Source of the DNA: Roseomonas sp. E05
GTDB taxonomy: Bacteria > Pseudomonadota > Alphaproteobacteria > Acetobacterales > Acetobacteraceae
DNA length: 64,000 nucleotides
Assembly (NCBI RefSeq): GCF_030063475.1
Contig: NZ_JASIRT010000013.1
Span: 1-64,000 of the forward strand
Reading direction: 5' to 3'
The translations under genes and the position numbers were made by a program. Positions 53,342 through 62,275 of this stretch are shown here, in pieces; the first letter of the stretch is position 1, and each line of letters begins with the position of its first letter. The notes beneath the pieces were generated by a model. That model was not told the origin of the DNA and did no database searches. It was given only the letters and a program-made list of their open reading frames with translations.

Positions 53342-53545
53342 TCAGCTGGCGTGCCGGAGGGGAGGGAGAAGGCTGCCGGCCAGCATGGACTGCACGCGCC
53401 GCTGCAACTGCGGCAGGGCCTCGAACAGGGAATCTTCAGCCGGGCGCGCCGCAGGCTCGGTTGCGATGAAGCGCCACATTCCGTTCTGCGTGACGGCGAC
53501 ACCCACGAAGCGGCCGTCGATTTCGATGGGCCGGGATCTGATCAT
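53342..53545 (-). CDS. Small hypothetical protein, 67 aa
   Basis: Not recognised. ATG 53545 has aagga 8 bases upstream. The N-terminal half reads IEIDGRFVGVAVTQNGMWRF, a short beta-rich stretch often seen in small conserved proteins of Acetobacteraceae (recollection, not verified); the rest is helical. The longer frame to 53674 is Pro/Gly-rich and unlikely to be translated. It lies between the terminator and the iron-uptake genes. Confidence 0.5.
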   Translation of the reverse strand: MIRSRPIEIDGRFVGVAVTQNGMWRFIATEPAARPAEDSLFEALPQLQRRVQSMLAGSLLPPLRHAS

Positions 53546-53733
53546 GGACGGTCCTTGGTGGTCCGGTGGGGACCAGATGGAGGGTCGTTCAGGACGCCCC
53601 CCCTCCCGGCCCGAGGCTGGCCGGAAGGGGGGCGCCGCCTTCCCTCCATGCGCGGCGCCGCTCGCTGGAAGCAATTGAAATTCAGGATAATCGCGCGGTC
53701 GTCATCCCCCCGGACCTGTGCCGGAAGGGAGCC

Positions 53734-54417
53734 TCACATCTCAACCCATTGGCGAAGAAGGTTGTTATAGGTGGCGGTCACGCCGAGCACGCCGGGATGG
53801 CTGTCCGGCAGATCGGCGCGGAGGCGCATGATCGCCATGTCCAGCTCGAAGAGCAGCCGCCGCTGCCCATCGTCCTTCACCATGGACTGGGTCCAGAAGA
53901 AGGAGGACCAGCGGCTGCCGCGCGTCACCGGCTCCACCCGGTGCAGGCTGGTCGCGGGATAGATCACCATGTCGCCGGCCGGCAGCTTCACCCGCTGGGT
54001 GCCGTAGGTGTCCTCGATCACCAGCTCGCCGCCGTCGTAGTCCCCGGGGGGCGTCAGGAAGAGGGTGGAGGACACGTCGGTGCGGATCCGCACCCCGGCG
54101 CCGGGCACCGGGCGGATGGCATTGTCCACATGGGCGTGGAAGGTCATGCCGACGTCGTAGCGGTTGAACAGCGGCGGGAAGACCTTCAGCGGCAGTGCCG
54201 CGGTGTTGAACAGCGGGTTGCGGCCGAGCGCCCGCAGGATCACCTCGCCCAGTTCGCGGCCCTGGGGCGAATCCTGCGGCACCTGGAGGTTGTGCTTGGC
54301 CTTGGCCGACTGGTCGCCGGCGGTGACGCGGCCGTCCACCCACGCGGCGGCCTCCAGCACGCGGCGGCAATGGGCGACCTCCTCGGGGGTCAGGACGTTG
54401 GGGATATGGACCAGCAT
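53734..54417 (-). CDS. piuC: PKHD-type Fe(II)/2-oxoglutarate hydroxylase, PiuC/YbiX family
   Basis: 227 residues. The 2-oxoglutarate oxygenase facial triad is visible as HxD in FHAHVDNA and the distal His in TSLHRVEPV, with the oxoglutarate-binding Arg in [10 protein letters not shown]. PiuC proteins are found beside PiuA/Fiu catecholate-siderophore receptors, as here: it lies downstream of the TonB receptor on the same strand with a 69-bp gap. Exact substrate unknown. Confidence 0.92.
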   Translation of the reverse strand: MLVHIPNVLTPEEVAHCRRVLEAAAWVDGRVTAGDQSAKAKHNLQVPQDSPQGRELGEVILRALGRNPLFNTAALPLKVFPPLFNRYDVGMTFHAHVDNAIRPVPGAGVRIRTDVSSTLFLTPPGDYDGGELVIEDTYGTQRVKLPAGDMVIYPATSLHRVEPVTRGSRWSSFFWTQSMVKDDGQRRLLFELDMAIMRLRADLPDSHPGVLGVTATYNNLLRQWVEM

Positions 54418-54486
54418 GGGGGCTTACTCTGGGCAAGGGGGGAAGGCCGCCACAGCGGCCTTCGAGAGGAGAAAGAAGGGCGGCGG

Positions 54487-56685
54487 CTAGAAGGATGCCG
54501 CCAGGCTGACCAGCACCGTGCGACCCGCGGAGGGCACCACGCGGTTGCCGAACACTGCCTCGTAGTTCAGCGCGTCGGTCAGATTGTAGCCGTTCACCTG
54601 GAGCCGGAGGTTGTCGTTGATCTGGTGCGAGATCAGCGCGTCGAAGGCGAAGTTGGCCGGCGCCTCCGCGGTGTTCGCGGCGTTCAGGTAGACCTGGCTG
54701 CGCCAGGTGATGCCGCCGCCGAGCGTCAGGTTCCAGGGCTGACCTCGGTTCAGGTCGTAGGTCGTCCAGAGCGAGGCGGCGTGTTCCGGCACATACGCGA
54801 CCCGCTTCCCCACATTCGCCGCCGTTTCGGACTGGGTCGTCTCGCTGTCCATCGCCGTGTAGTTGGCGTTGATCGTCCAGGCCGGCGTGACGCGGCCGGT
54901 GAGGCCGATCTCGATACCCTGGTTGCGCTGCTTGTCGCTGGTCAGGCTGATCAGGCCGGTGGCCGCGTCGGTTTCCGCCGCATTCTCCTTCTCGATCTGG
55001 TACAGCGCGCCATACAGGCCGAGCCGGCCGTCGAAGAGGCCGATCTTGGCGCCCAGCTCATAGAGCGTGTTGCGCTCCGGGTCCAAATCGGGATCGTACT
55101 GATTTACTGCGGCGGGGAAGGTGGTGAAGTAGGAGCCAGGCGGCGTCGAGGATGTGGAATAGGTGAAGTAGTAGGTCTGGTTCTTGGTCGGCTCGAACAC
55201 GATCGAAGCGCGCGGGTCAACCACGCTGACGTCCGCATCGATGGTGGTGCTGGGTGCCGCGCCCGGCGTGCCTGCGGTGTAGTCCACCTGGTAACGCGTC
55301 CAGCGCAGGCCGCCGATCAGCGATAGCTCCGGCGTCAGCCACATCCGCTCGCTGAGAAACAGGCCGAAGGCGGTGGTGTTGGTCTCGCGCGTGTTGCTGG
55401 CGGCGCCGAGCGTCAGATCGATATCCGCCTGCGAGCCGCGCAGCGTGCCGGCCTGCCGCGCCGGGCTATACTGGTAGCCGGTGCGGTCCACCTCCTCGCG
55501 CCAGACATCGAGGCCGCCGACCAGCTCATGCCGCAGCGGCCCGGTGGTGAAGCGGGCGGTGGCGGTGGCCACGTCCTGCACCGACCAGCTGCTCTGCGAA
55601 TAGGGGTTGTAGCCACCCTGATAGGAGATCGCCGCATCGCCGCCGCTGACCAGCGCGTTGACGCAGGCCGTCGAGCAGCTCACCGGGCTATAGGCGAAGT
55701 CGCGGTCATAGAAGCCGACGCGGATGTCGTTCGACAGCGTCAGCCAGTCGTTGACGTCGTGGCTGAGCAATGCCGTGACCTGGTCCACCGTCACCTTGTC
55801 GCGGTCGGTGGAGGCGCCGTACCACTGCGAGCGCGACAGGCCGTATTCGGTGGCCGGGCGGCCAATCGTGCTGCCCGGCACCGTCACCACCGGGACGCCG
55901 GCATCGGTCGCGTTGTCGTACTCATAGTGCAGGTAGTGCAGCGTGAAGCGGGTGTTGGTGCCGAGGCCGAAGGCGATCGAGGGCGCGATGCCCCAACGCT
56001 GGCTGTCCACGTCCTCGCGGTCCACCAGCTTGCTCGACTGGCCCATCAGGTTCAGCCGCAGGGCGGTGGTCTCGCCGATCTGCTGGTTGAGATCGAGCGT
56101 GCCGCGGGCATAGGGGCCCATGCCGCCGGTGGCCACGCCGGAATAGCTGTTGCCGAGATGCGGCAGGCGGGTACCCACGGCGACGCCGCCGCCCACCGTG
56201 CCGGTGCCGAGGGCGAAGCCCGAGGGGCCCTTCAGCACGCTGACGTCCTCATAGGTGAAGGCGTCGCGCGTATAGGCGCCGAACTCGCGCAGCCCGTCCA
56301 CGTAGATGTCGTTCTGGGCGTTGAAGCCGCGGATGCGGAACTGGTCGCCGTTGACGCCACCATTGCCCTCGCCGATCGACATGGTGATGCCAGGGACGTT
56401 GCGCAGCGCCTGCTCCAGCGTGGTGACGTTCTGCTGCTCCAGCACCTCGCGCGGGATCACGTTGATGGTCTGCGGCGTCTCCTGCACCGAGCCGGGCAGG
56501 CGGTTGACCGGAGCGGCGCGCTGGAGGGTGTTGGGGGGTTGCGTGGCCTCGACATCCACCGGCGGGAGCAGGAGTGCGTCACCGGCCTGCGGGGCATTGC
56601 TGCCCTGGGCCAGGGCCGCGCCGGGAAAGCCCAGGGCGAGGCTTGCCATCCATGCCGCGTTGCCCAGCCCGCTCTGCTTGGTCAT
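54487..56685 (-). CDS. TonB-dependent siderophore receptor, Fiu/PiuA-like
   Basis: 732 residues: signal peptide (cleavage near ALAQ), plug domain (about 50-160, TINVIPREVLEQQNVTTLEQ and FRIRGFNAQNDIYVDGLREF), and a 22-strand beta-barrel with the terminal aromatic residue in LVSLAASF. It imports ferric, probably catecholate, siderophores with TonB energy. ATG 56685 follows aagga; an ATG 54 bases earlier would read through the operator-like sequence. A Fur-type site overlaps the ribosome-binding region, and PiuC follows. Confidence 0.92.
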   Translation of the reverse strand: MTKQSGLGNAAWMASLALGFPGAALAQGSNAPQAGDALLLPPVDVEATQPPNTLQRAAPVNRLPGSVQETPQTINVIPREVLEQQNVTTLEQALRNVPGITMSIGEGNGGVNGDQFRIRGFNAQNDIYVDGLREFGAYTRDAFTYEDVSVLKGPSGFALGTGTVGGGVAVGTRLPHLGNSYSGVATGGMGPYARGTLDLNQQIGETTALRLNLMGQSSKLVDREDVDSQRWGIAPSIAFGLGTNTRFTLHYLHYEYDNATDAGVPVVTVPGSTIGRPATEYGLSRSQWYGASTDRDKVTVDQVTALLSHDVNDWLTLSNDIRVGFYDRDFAYSPVSCSTACVNALVSGGDAAISYQGGYNPYSQSSWSVQDVATATARFTTGPLRHELVGGLDVWREEVDRTGYQYSPARQAGTLRGSQADIDLTLGAASNTRETNTTAFGLFLSERMWLTPELSLIGGLRWTRYQVDYTAGTPGAAPSTTIDADVSVVDPRASIVFEPTKNQTYYFTYSTSSTPPGSYFTTFPAAVNQYDPDLDPERNTLYELGAKIGLFDGRLGLYGALYQIEKENAAETDAATGLISLTSDKQRNQGIEIGLTGRVTPAWTINANYTAMDSETTQSETAANVGKRVAYVPEHAASLWTTYDLNRGQPWNLTLGGGITWRSQVYLNAANTAEAPANFAFDALISHQINDNLRLQVNGYNLTDALNYEAVFGNRVVPSAGRTVLVSLAASF

Positions 56686-56695
56686 GTCGAATCCT

Positions 56696-56716
56696 TGCGA
56701 ATGATAATGCTTCGCA
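56696..56716 (-). promoter_or_regulatory. Fur-like operator overlapping the leader of the TonB receptor gene
   Basis: Inverted repeat tgcgaa-tgataatgc-ttcgca (6-9-6) with the aatgataat core common in Fur boxes, ending 10 bp before the start codon. Binding here would block the promoter or ribosome entry under iron sufficiency. Whether Fur or another iron regulator (Irr, RirA) binds cannot be told from sequence. Confidence 0.6.
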
Positions 56717-57001
56717 TTTGCTAGAATGAAGATGGCCACGCGTCAATGCGCCAGCGGGACGATTGCACGGGCGGGAGGCCGCGGAGGAAGGCAGCCCGCG
56801 CCGCCGCCCTTCGCCGGCGCCGCGGAAGAGGGCTCAGGCGGTTCCCGGCGCGGCAATGCTGCGGCATGATGGCCGCACCCGCCTGACCCCGCAGAGGCGA
56901 TCCCCTGGCAAGGCGGGGAGGCACCACCGGCCCCCGGGCCGGGCGGTGCGCCTCGATGCCGCGCCCGTGCCGCTCCGTCGGCCCTGTTTGGATGCCCTGT
57001 G

Positions 57002-58099
57002 ATGCGCGTTTCCCGCCGTGCCGTCCTGGCCTTGCCCGCCGCCCTGCTGCTGGGGCCGCGCAGCGCCGGCGCCGCGCCGGACGAGGAGGGCTACCGCACC
57101 CTCAACCGCGCCGTGGTGGAGCAGGTGCTGTTGCCGGCCTATCGCCGCTTCGCGGAGGCGACCGCCAACTTCGCCGCCCAGCTTGACACCCTGGCCCGCA
57201 ACCCGGCCGAGGCCGCCCCCTGGCAGGCCGCCCGGCAGGGCTTCGGCCAGACGGTGCTGGCCTGGGAGGGTGTGCAGCCGGTCCGCTTCGGGCCGGCCGA
57301 CCTGTTCAGCCGCCATGCCCGCATCCAGACCTGGCCCGACCCGCAGGACAGCATCGGCCATGACCTTGCCGCCGCCGTCGCGGCGCGGGACCCGGCGGTG
57401 CTGGAGGCCCGGCCGCAGGGTTTGGGCAATGTCACTGTGCAGGGATTGCCCGCCCTGGAACGGCTGCTGTTCGGCGAGGATGCGGCCGAGCGGCTCGCCG
57501 CCGGCGATGCCGAGGCTGGCTACCGCGCGGCGCTGCTGCGCACCATCGGCGGCAATCTGGCGACCCTGGCGCGTGACATCCTGGCCGGCTGGACCACCGA
57601 TGAGAACCCCTATGCCACCACCCTGACCGGGCCGCGGCAGCCTTATGCCGCACCCAGGGAAGCGGCGCAGGAGCTGTTCAAGCTCCTCCACAGCACGGTC
57701 GGGAGCGTGGCGGCCCGCAAGCTGGAGCGGCCATTGGGCAGCGACGCGACGGCCGCCCGGCCCGCGCTGCTGGAGTGGTGGCGCAGTGGCCTCTCGGGCC
57801 AGGCGATCCAGGCCAACCTGGTGCTGGCGCGCGATATGGCATCGGCTGGCTTCGTCCCGGTCATCGAGAAGGCGGGGGATGGCGAACTGGCCGAGCTGCT
57901 GCGCCGCGCCTTCGAGCAGGTGGTGACCACCGCCAGGGGCCTGCCGCTGCCGCTGAAGACGGCGATCACCGATCCGGCGCGCCGCGCCCCGGTCATCCGC
58001 CTGCAGCGCGAGGCCACCGTGCTGCAGGCGCTGCTGGCGCAGCGCCTGCCGCCGGCGCTCGACATCCAGCCTGGCGTCGCTGCGCCGGACAGCAACTGA
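57002..58099 (+). CDS. Imelysin-family periplasmic protein
   Basis: 365 residues with a signal peptide ending near SAGAAP. The imelysin (peptidase M75) fold is indicated by long paired helical repeats and the conserved stretch NVTVQGLPALERLLFGEDAA; the classical GxHxxE motif reads GLPALE, without the His, as in many non-peptidase imelysins. These proteins are iron-regulated and thought to bind iron or haem in the periplasm. It is divergent from the Fur-like-controlled TonB receptor, which fits iron uptake. GTG 56999 is an alternative start. Confidence 0.8.
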   Translation: MRVSRRAVLALPAALLLGPRSAGAAPDEEGYRTLNRAVVEQVLLPAYRRFAEATANFAAQLDTLARNPAEAAPWQAARQGFGQTVLAWEGVQPVRFGPADLFSRHARIQTWPDPQDSIGHDLAAAVAARDPAVLEARPQGLGNVTVQGLPALERLLFGEDAAERLAAGDAEAGYRAALLRTIGGNLATLARDILAGWTTDENPYATTLTGPRQPYAAPREAAQELFKLLHSTVGSVAARKLERPLGSDATAARPALLEWWRSGLSGQAIQANLVLARDMASAGFVPVIEKAGDGELAELLRRAFEQVVTTARGLPLPLKTAITDPARRAPVIRLQREATVLQALLAQRLPPALDIQPGVAAPDSN

Positions 58100-58221
58100 C
58101 TGGTCCCATCCCGGCAGGTTGCCCAGGGGATGGAGGCGGGTGCGGCGGGGGAGGGGGGAAATGACGCTCGCCTGTTGACGTGCAAGCCCGGCGGCGGGAA
58201 TTCCCCTTCCGCCTGCCTCTC

Positions 58222-58261
58222 CTTCCTGCCCGCCCCCGGCTGGCTGCGGGCGGGCAGGAAG
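58222..58261. repeat. Strong hairpin between imelysin and carbonic anhydrase genes
   Basis: Perfect 12-bp stem cttcctgcccgc / gcgggcaggaag with a 16-base loop, followed by G-rich sequence, not a U-tract. It sits in a 249-bp same-strand gap and may end the imelysin transcript or be a dispersed repeat. Confidence 0.5.
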
Positions 58262-58348
58262 CGGAGGGGGCCCGGGAGAGTCGCTTCCCGGCCTTTCCCC
58301 CATCCGGGCCGCCCGGAGGCCCGCACGCGCCATGGGACCACGAGACGC

Positions 58349-58993
58349 ATGACCGATCCCACGCTTACCGAAGGCCTTGAGGACCTGTTCGAGGGCTACC
58401 AGCGCTTCCGGTCCGAGATCTGGCCGGAGCGGCGCAAGCTGTTCGAGACCCTGGCGCGCGAGGGCCAGCGGCCCCGCGCCCTGGTGATCGCCTGCTCCGA
58501 CAGCCGCGTCGATCCGGGCATGGTGTTCAATGCCGCGCCGGGCGAGATGTTCATCGTCCGCAACGTCGCCAACCTGGTGCCGCCCTACAAGCCGGACGGC
58601 GACTATCACGGCACCAGCGCCGCGCTGGAATTCGCCGTCTGCGTGCTGGAGGTGCCGCGCGTCATCGTGCTGGGCCATGCCATGTGCGGCGGCGTGCAGG
58701 CGCTGCTGCGCGGCTTCCCACCGGGCGCGCGCGACTTCGTCGAGCCCTGGATGACCGGCATCGCCGCCGAAGCACGCCGCCGCACGTTGGCCTGCAGCCC
58801 GGCGCAGCCCGGCGGCGCCGAGGCCCAGTGCGAGCTGGAGACGGTAAAGCTCTCGCTGCAGAACCTGATGACTTTCCCCTGGGTTGCCAGCCGCGTGGAA
58901 GCGGGCACGCTGCGCCTCTATGGCGGCTCCTTCGACATCCGCACGGGCGTGCTCTCCCGCCTGGTGGACGGGCAGTTCATGCCGGTGAGCTGA
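58349..58993 (+). CDS. Beta-class carbonic anhydrase
   Basis: 214 residues. Zinc ligands are Cys49 (ACSDSRVD, with the Asp51-Arg53 dyad), His110 and Cys113 (GHAMCGGVQALL). It hydrates CO2 to bicarbonate in the cytoplasm, supplying carboxylases. Length and motifs fit the common proteobacterial beta-CA. The ribosome-binding site before ATG 58349 is weak (gagac). Confidence 0.94.
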   Translation: MTDPTLTEGLEDLFEGYQRFRSEIWPERRKLFETLAREGQRPRALVIACSDSRVDPGMVFNAAPGEMFIVRNVANLVPPYKPDGDYHGTSAALEFAVCVLEVPRVIVLGHAMCGGVQALLRGFPPGARDFVEPWMTGIAAEARRRTLACSPAQPGGAEAQCELETVKLSLQNLMTFPWVASRVEAGTLRLYGGSFDIRTGVLSRLVDGQFMPVS

Positions 58994-59364
58994 CGGCCGG
59001 CGCCAGGTTGAAAACCCGCTCAGGGGAGCTGCTCACGGCCCGAAGCCGGCCCTTTTGATCGCTCGCGGATCTTTAGATTGGCTCGTGAGATAGGCCGAGC
59101 GGAGCCCCCGTGTGCGCGGAAAGGGCTGCGCCCACGCTCACGCAGAATGGCACGGTTGAACTCTCCACCCTTTCCTGCCTGATGGGCGGATACAGAGCCG
59201 AGGCAGGAGCTTCGCTTGCCCGGCCGTGCAGAGAGCCAGTATCCATGCGCCCGCTCGGCACCCACCGCGACGCAGCCCCGATCATCCGGGCTGAGGGCGG
59301 CATCTGGGGCGAAGGGGTCCGCCTGCTGCCACCCCTTTCAGCGATTCCTGGCAGGGGTTTCGTC
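58994..59364. other. 370-bp intergenic region between convergent genes, no recognised gene
   Basis: The left half (about 59040-59240) is locally richer in AT than its surroundings. Open frames on both strands lack domain sequence and ribosome-binding sites. Nothing further identified; a decayed mobile-element end is possible. Confidence 0.4.
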
Positions 59365-60417
59365 TTAGGCCGCGCGCCCCGCCCCGGGCGGGTCGCCGGG
59401 CCGCCGGTGGCCGACGTCGTGCCAGGGCTGCCGCGCCAGGCCCAGCCGGGCCAGCCCGTCGGTCAGCTGCCAGAAGAAGGCCGCCTGCCGGTCGCGCACC
59501 CAGCGCGGCCGGGTGAGCGAGCCGCCGGTGAAGGGCAGGAAGGGGTTGCGCCGGGCCTGCGCCCACAGACTGACGCGGGTCGAGGGGCGCAGGCTTGGCC
59601 CGCGCGCGTGAAAGCCGTAGGTGTCGGCGATCAGCAGCGTGTTGGCCGGCACGGCATAGGTTACGGGCGCGCCGTAGCCGAGCCGCTCCAGCATCGCCTC
59701 GGAGACGCGCAGCGAGCCGCGCCGGCTGTGCGCGTCGCCCTCGCGCCAAGCGAGGCTGCTGGCCCTTTCCCACCATAGCCGGCGCTGCGTGGCGCGGTGC
59801 GAGCCGGGCACATAGACAAAGGGTCCGTCTTCTGCAGGCACGTCCTGCAGGTACAGCCATGCCTTCATGGAGGGATAGAAGGTGTCGCTGTGCAACTCGG
59901 TCTGCGGGTCCGGCGCGCCTGGGGTGGCATGGCTGATGATGGTCTGGATGAACAACAGCGGCCCGACTCGCGTGCTGGCGACGTAGTCCAGCGGCGCCTG
60001 CCAGGCGGGGGAGGCCAGCAGGGCGCGGGTTTCGGGCAGCGCCGCCTGCACGCCCGGCGTCAGCGGGATCAGGCGCGTCAGCGCATTGCCCTGCGTCACC
60101 TCCCGCGCCGGGGCGCGCAGCGCCTCGATCTCCGCCTTCAGCCGGGCGAAGCTTCCGGGCGGCAGCACATCCCGCTTCACCAAGATGCCATCGCGCGCGA
60201 AGGTCGCGCGGTCCTCCTCCGAAATCAGATCGGCAAGGCGGTCGCGCCGGTGCGCAGCCAATCGCTGCGCCAGCGCCACCCGGCGTGCATGCAGGCCCCA
60301 GCGGTTCAGCCGTTCGCTGCCCAGGATGGGATTGCCGGCGAAGGAGCGCGCCGAGGTGGCCACCGCCGCGAGCTGAACCGGCATCAGCAGCGCGCGCGCG
60401 AGGTGAAGTCCGTCCAT
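59365..60417 (-). CDS. Phytanoyl-CoA dioxygenase (PhyH)-family protein
   Basis: 350 residues. The Fe(II)/2-oxoglutarate oxygenase motif HxD appears in ELHSDTFYPSMKAW, followed by AEDGPFVYVPGSHRATQRR, and the distal His in DTYGFHARGPS with a nearby Arg. PhyH proteins hydroxylate lipids, amino acids or small metabolites; the substrate is not evident. Divergent from opgG, so a link to envelope glucans is only positional. Confidence 0.8.
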   Translation of the reverse strand: MDGLHLARALLMPVQLAAVATSARSFAGNPILGSERLNRWGLHARRVALAQRLAAHRRDRLADLISEEDRATFARDGILVKRDVLPPGSFARLKAEIEALRAPAREVTQGNALTRLIPLTPGVQAALPETRALLASPAWQAPLDYVASTRVGPLLFIQTIISHATPGAPDPQTELHSDTFYPSMKAWLYLQDVPAEDGPFVYVPGSHRATQRRLWWERASSLAWREGDAHSRRGSLRVSEAMLERLGYGAPVTYAVPANTLLIADTYGFHARGPSLRPSTRVSLWAQARRNPFLPFTGGSLTRPRWVRDRQAAFFWQLTDGLARLGLARQPWHDVGHRRPGDPPGAGRAA

Positions 60418-60745
60418 GATCCTGGTTCCGCCTTCTGCTCCCCCGCGCGGCGCTTGCCGCGGGCTTGGGTTCTGCCTTGGCTTCCAAGTCTAAGGCCTAT
60501 CGGTAAACACACGCATTACGAGAGATCGTGAGTGATGATGCTCTGGATGCGTGTGAATTTCTCTGCCGCCCCCCCCCCCCGGCGCAATGCATCTCGCGAA
60601 TGACGCGAGGCTGCCGGATTTTCACCGGAATCAGCGGCCAAGAAAGCCAAATTGAGAGCTTTCCTCTGCCTTCAGCCTGGCTGCTGCGAAACCCTGGACC
60701 CGGCCTGGTGTTGGTCGGTCGCCGCCCCAAGGGAGTTTGCTCATC
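60418..60745. other. Divergent intergenic region containing a 12-base poly-C tract
   Basis: The 328 bp between the PhyH gene and opgG hold a run of twelve C at 60569-60580, about 165 bp upstream of opgG. The first ~100 bases from 60480 are AT-richer (cggtaaacacacgcattacg) and could hold promoters. No gene was recognised. Confidence 0.6.
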
Positions 60746-62275
60746 GTGCACCGCCGCGACGCCTTGTTCGCTGCCCTGTCGCTCTCCACCGTGTTCATCG
60801 CGGGGGAGGCAAACCACTTTTCCGACGCGCGGGCCGCCGGGGCGGAGGAGGCCCCCTTCGACGCCAATACCGTGCGGGAGAAGGCGCGCACCCTGGCGCA
60901 GCAGTCCTACAAGGCGCCCTCGGAGGAGCTGCCGCCCGAGCTCTCCGACCTGACCTATGATCAGTACCGTGACATCCGTTTCCGTCCGGATCAGGCGCTG
61001 TGGCGCGGGCAGGACCTGCCCTTCCAGATGCAGCTCTTCCACCGCGGCTTCCTCTACAAGCCGCGCGTCGAGATGCACGAGGTGGCGGACGGCGTGGCCC
61101 GGCCGATCCGCTACAATCCGGACCTCTTCACCTTTCAGAACCTGCCGCGCCCTTCGGCCACCGATCTCGGCTTCGCCGGCTTCCGCCTGCACGCGCCGAT
61201 CAACCGGCCGGACTATTTCGACGAGGTCTGCGCCTTCCTCGGCGCCAGCTACTTCCGGGCGGTGGCGAAGGGGCAGATCTATGGCCTTTCGGCGCGCGGC
61301 CTCGCCATCAACACCGGCGACCCGAAGGGCGAGGAGTTCCCGCTGTTCCGCGGCTTCTGGGTCGAGCGCCCGCGGCAAGGGGTGAACGCGGCCACGGTGC
61401 ATGCGCTGCTCGACAGCCCCTCCTGCGCCGCTGCCTTCCGCTTCGCCATCCGCCCCGGCGCCAGCACGGTGTTCGACGTCGAGTCCACGGTCTTCCCGCG
61501 CACCGACATGGCGACGGCTGGCATTGCGCCACTGACCAGCATGTTCTGGTTCTCGCCGCTGAATCGCGCGGGGAAGGACGACTGGCGCCCGGCGGTGCAT
61601 GACTCGGACGGGCTGCTGATGGCGAGCGGCCGGGGCGAGCGCATCTGGCGCCCGCTCAACAACCCGCGCGACCTGCAACTCAGCGCCTTCGGCGATGTCA
61701 ATCCGCGCGGCTTCGGCCTGATGCAGCGCCGCCGCGGCTTCGACAGCTACGAGGACCTGGAGGCGCGTTACGAGAAGCGCCCCAGTCTCTGGGTCGAGCC
61801 GATCGGCGACTGGGGGGAGGGCGCGGTGCATCTCGTGGAGATCCCGACCACCAGCGAGATCCACGACAACATCGTCGCCTTCTGGCGACCGAAGGACCCG
61901 CTGCGGGCCAAGGGCGAGTACCGCTACACCTATCGCCTGCACTGGTGCGACGAGGCGCCCGGCACGCCCGAGGTCGGCCGCGTCGTCGATGCGCGGTCAG
62001 GCAATTCCTATACCCAGGGCGGCCGGCTTTTCGTGCTCGACGTCCATGGCGGCCTGCTCGACAAGCTCGGCCCGGAGGCGAAGCCCGAGCTGGACGTCAC
62101 CACCAACCAGGGCGAGATCCGCAACCCGGTGGCGCAGCGCAACCCGGAGACGGGCGGCTGGCGCATCAGCTTCGAGCTCTTTCCCGGTAATGCCCGCGCC
62201 GCCGAACTGCGGGCCGCGCTGAAGGCAGGGGGCGAGCCGGTGGCCGAGACCTTCCTCTACCGATGGACGGCGTAA
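60746..62275 (+). CDS. opgG: Periplasmic glucan biosynthesis protein OpgG/OpgD (MdoG family)
   Basis: 509 residues with an N-terminal signal (RRDALFAALSLSTVFIAGEA), then the MdoG beta-sandwich fold: LSDLTYDQYRDIRFRPDQAL, PLFRGFWVERP, LTSMFWFSPLNRAG, RPLNNPRDLQLSAFGDVNPR and GEYRYTYRLHW. It shapes or branches osmoregulated periplasmic glucans. GTG 60746 is preferred, with aaggga 10 bases upstream; a TTG nine bases earlier is too close. It overlaps opgH by 13 bp. Confidence 0.9.
   Translation: MHRRDALFAALSLSTVFIAGEANHFSDARAAGAEEAPFDANTVREKARTLAQQSYKAPSEELPPELSDLTYDQYRDIRFRPDQALWRGQDLPFQMQLFHRGFLYKPRVEMHEVADGVARPIRYNPDLFTFQNLPRPSATDLGFAGFRLHAPINRPDYFDEVCAFLGASYFRAVAKGQIYGLSARGLAINTGDPKGEEFPLFRGFWVERPRQGVNAATVHALLDSPSCAAAFRFAIRPGASTVFDVESTVFPRTDMATAGIAPLTSMFWFSPLNRAGKDDWRPAVHDSDGLLMASGRGERIWRPLNNPRDLQLSAFGDVNPRGFGLMQRRRGFDSYEDLEARYEKRPSLWVEPIGDWGEGAVHLVEIPTTSEIHDNIVAFWRPKDPLRAKGEYRYTYRLHWCDEAPGTPEVGRVVDARSGNSYTQGGRLFVLDVHGGLLDKLGPEAKPELDVTTNQGEIRNPVAQRNPETGGWRISFELFPGNARAAELRAALKAGGEPVAETFLYRWTA

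Noticed and set aside
59110-59778. 222-codon plus-strand frame between carbonic anhydrase and the PhyH gene
   Set aside because: More than half runs antisense to the PhyH catalytic region; the remainder has no domain or ribosome-binding site.
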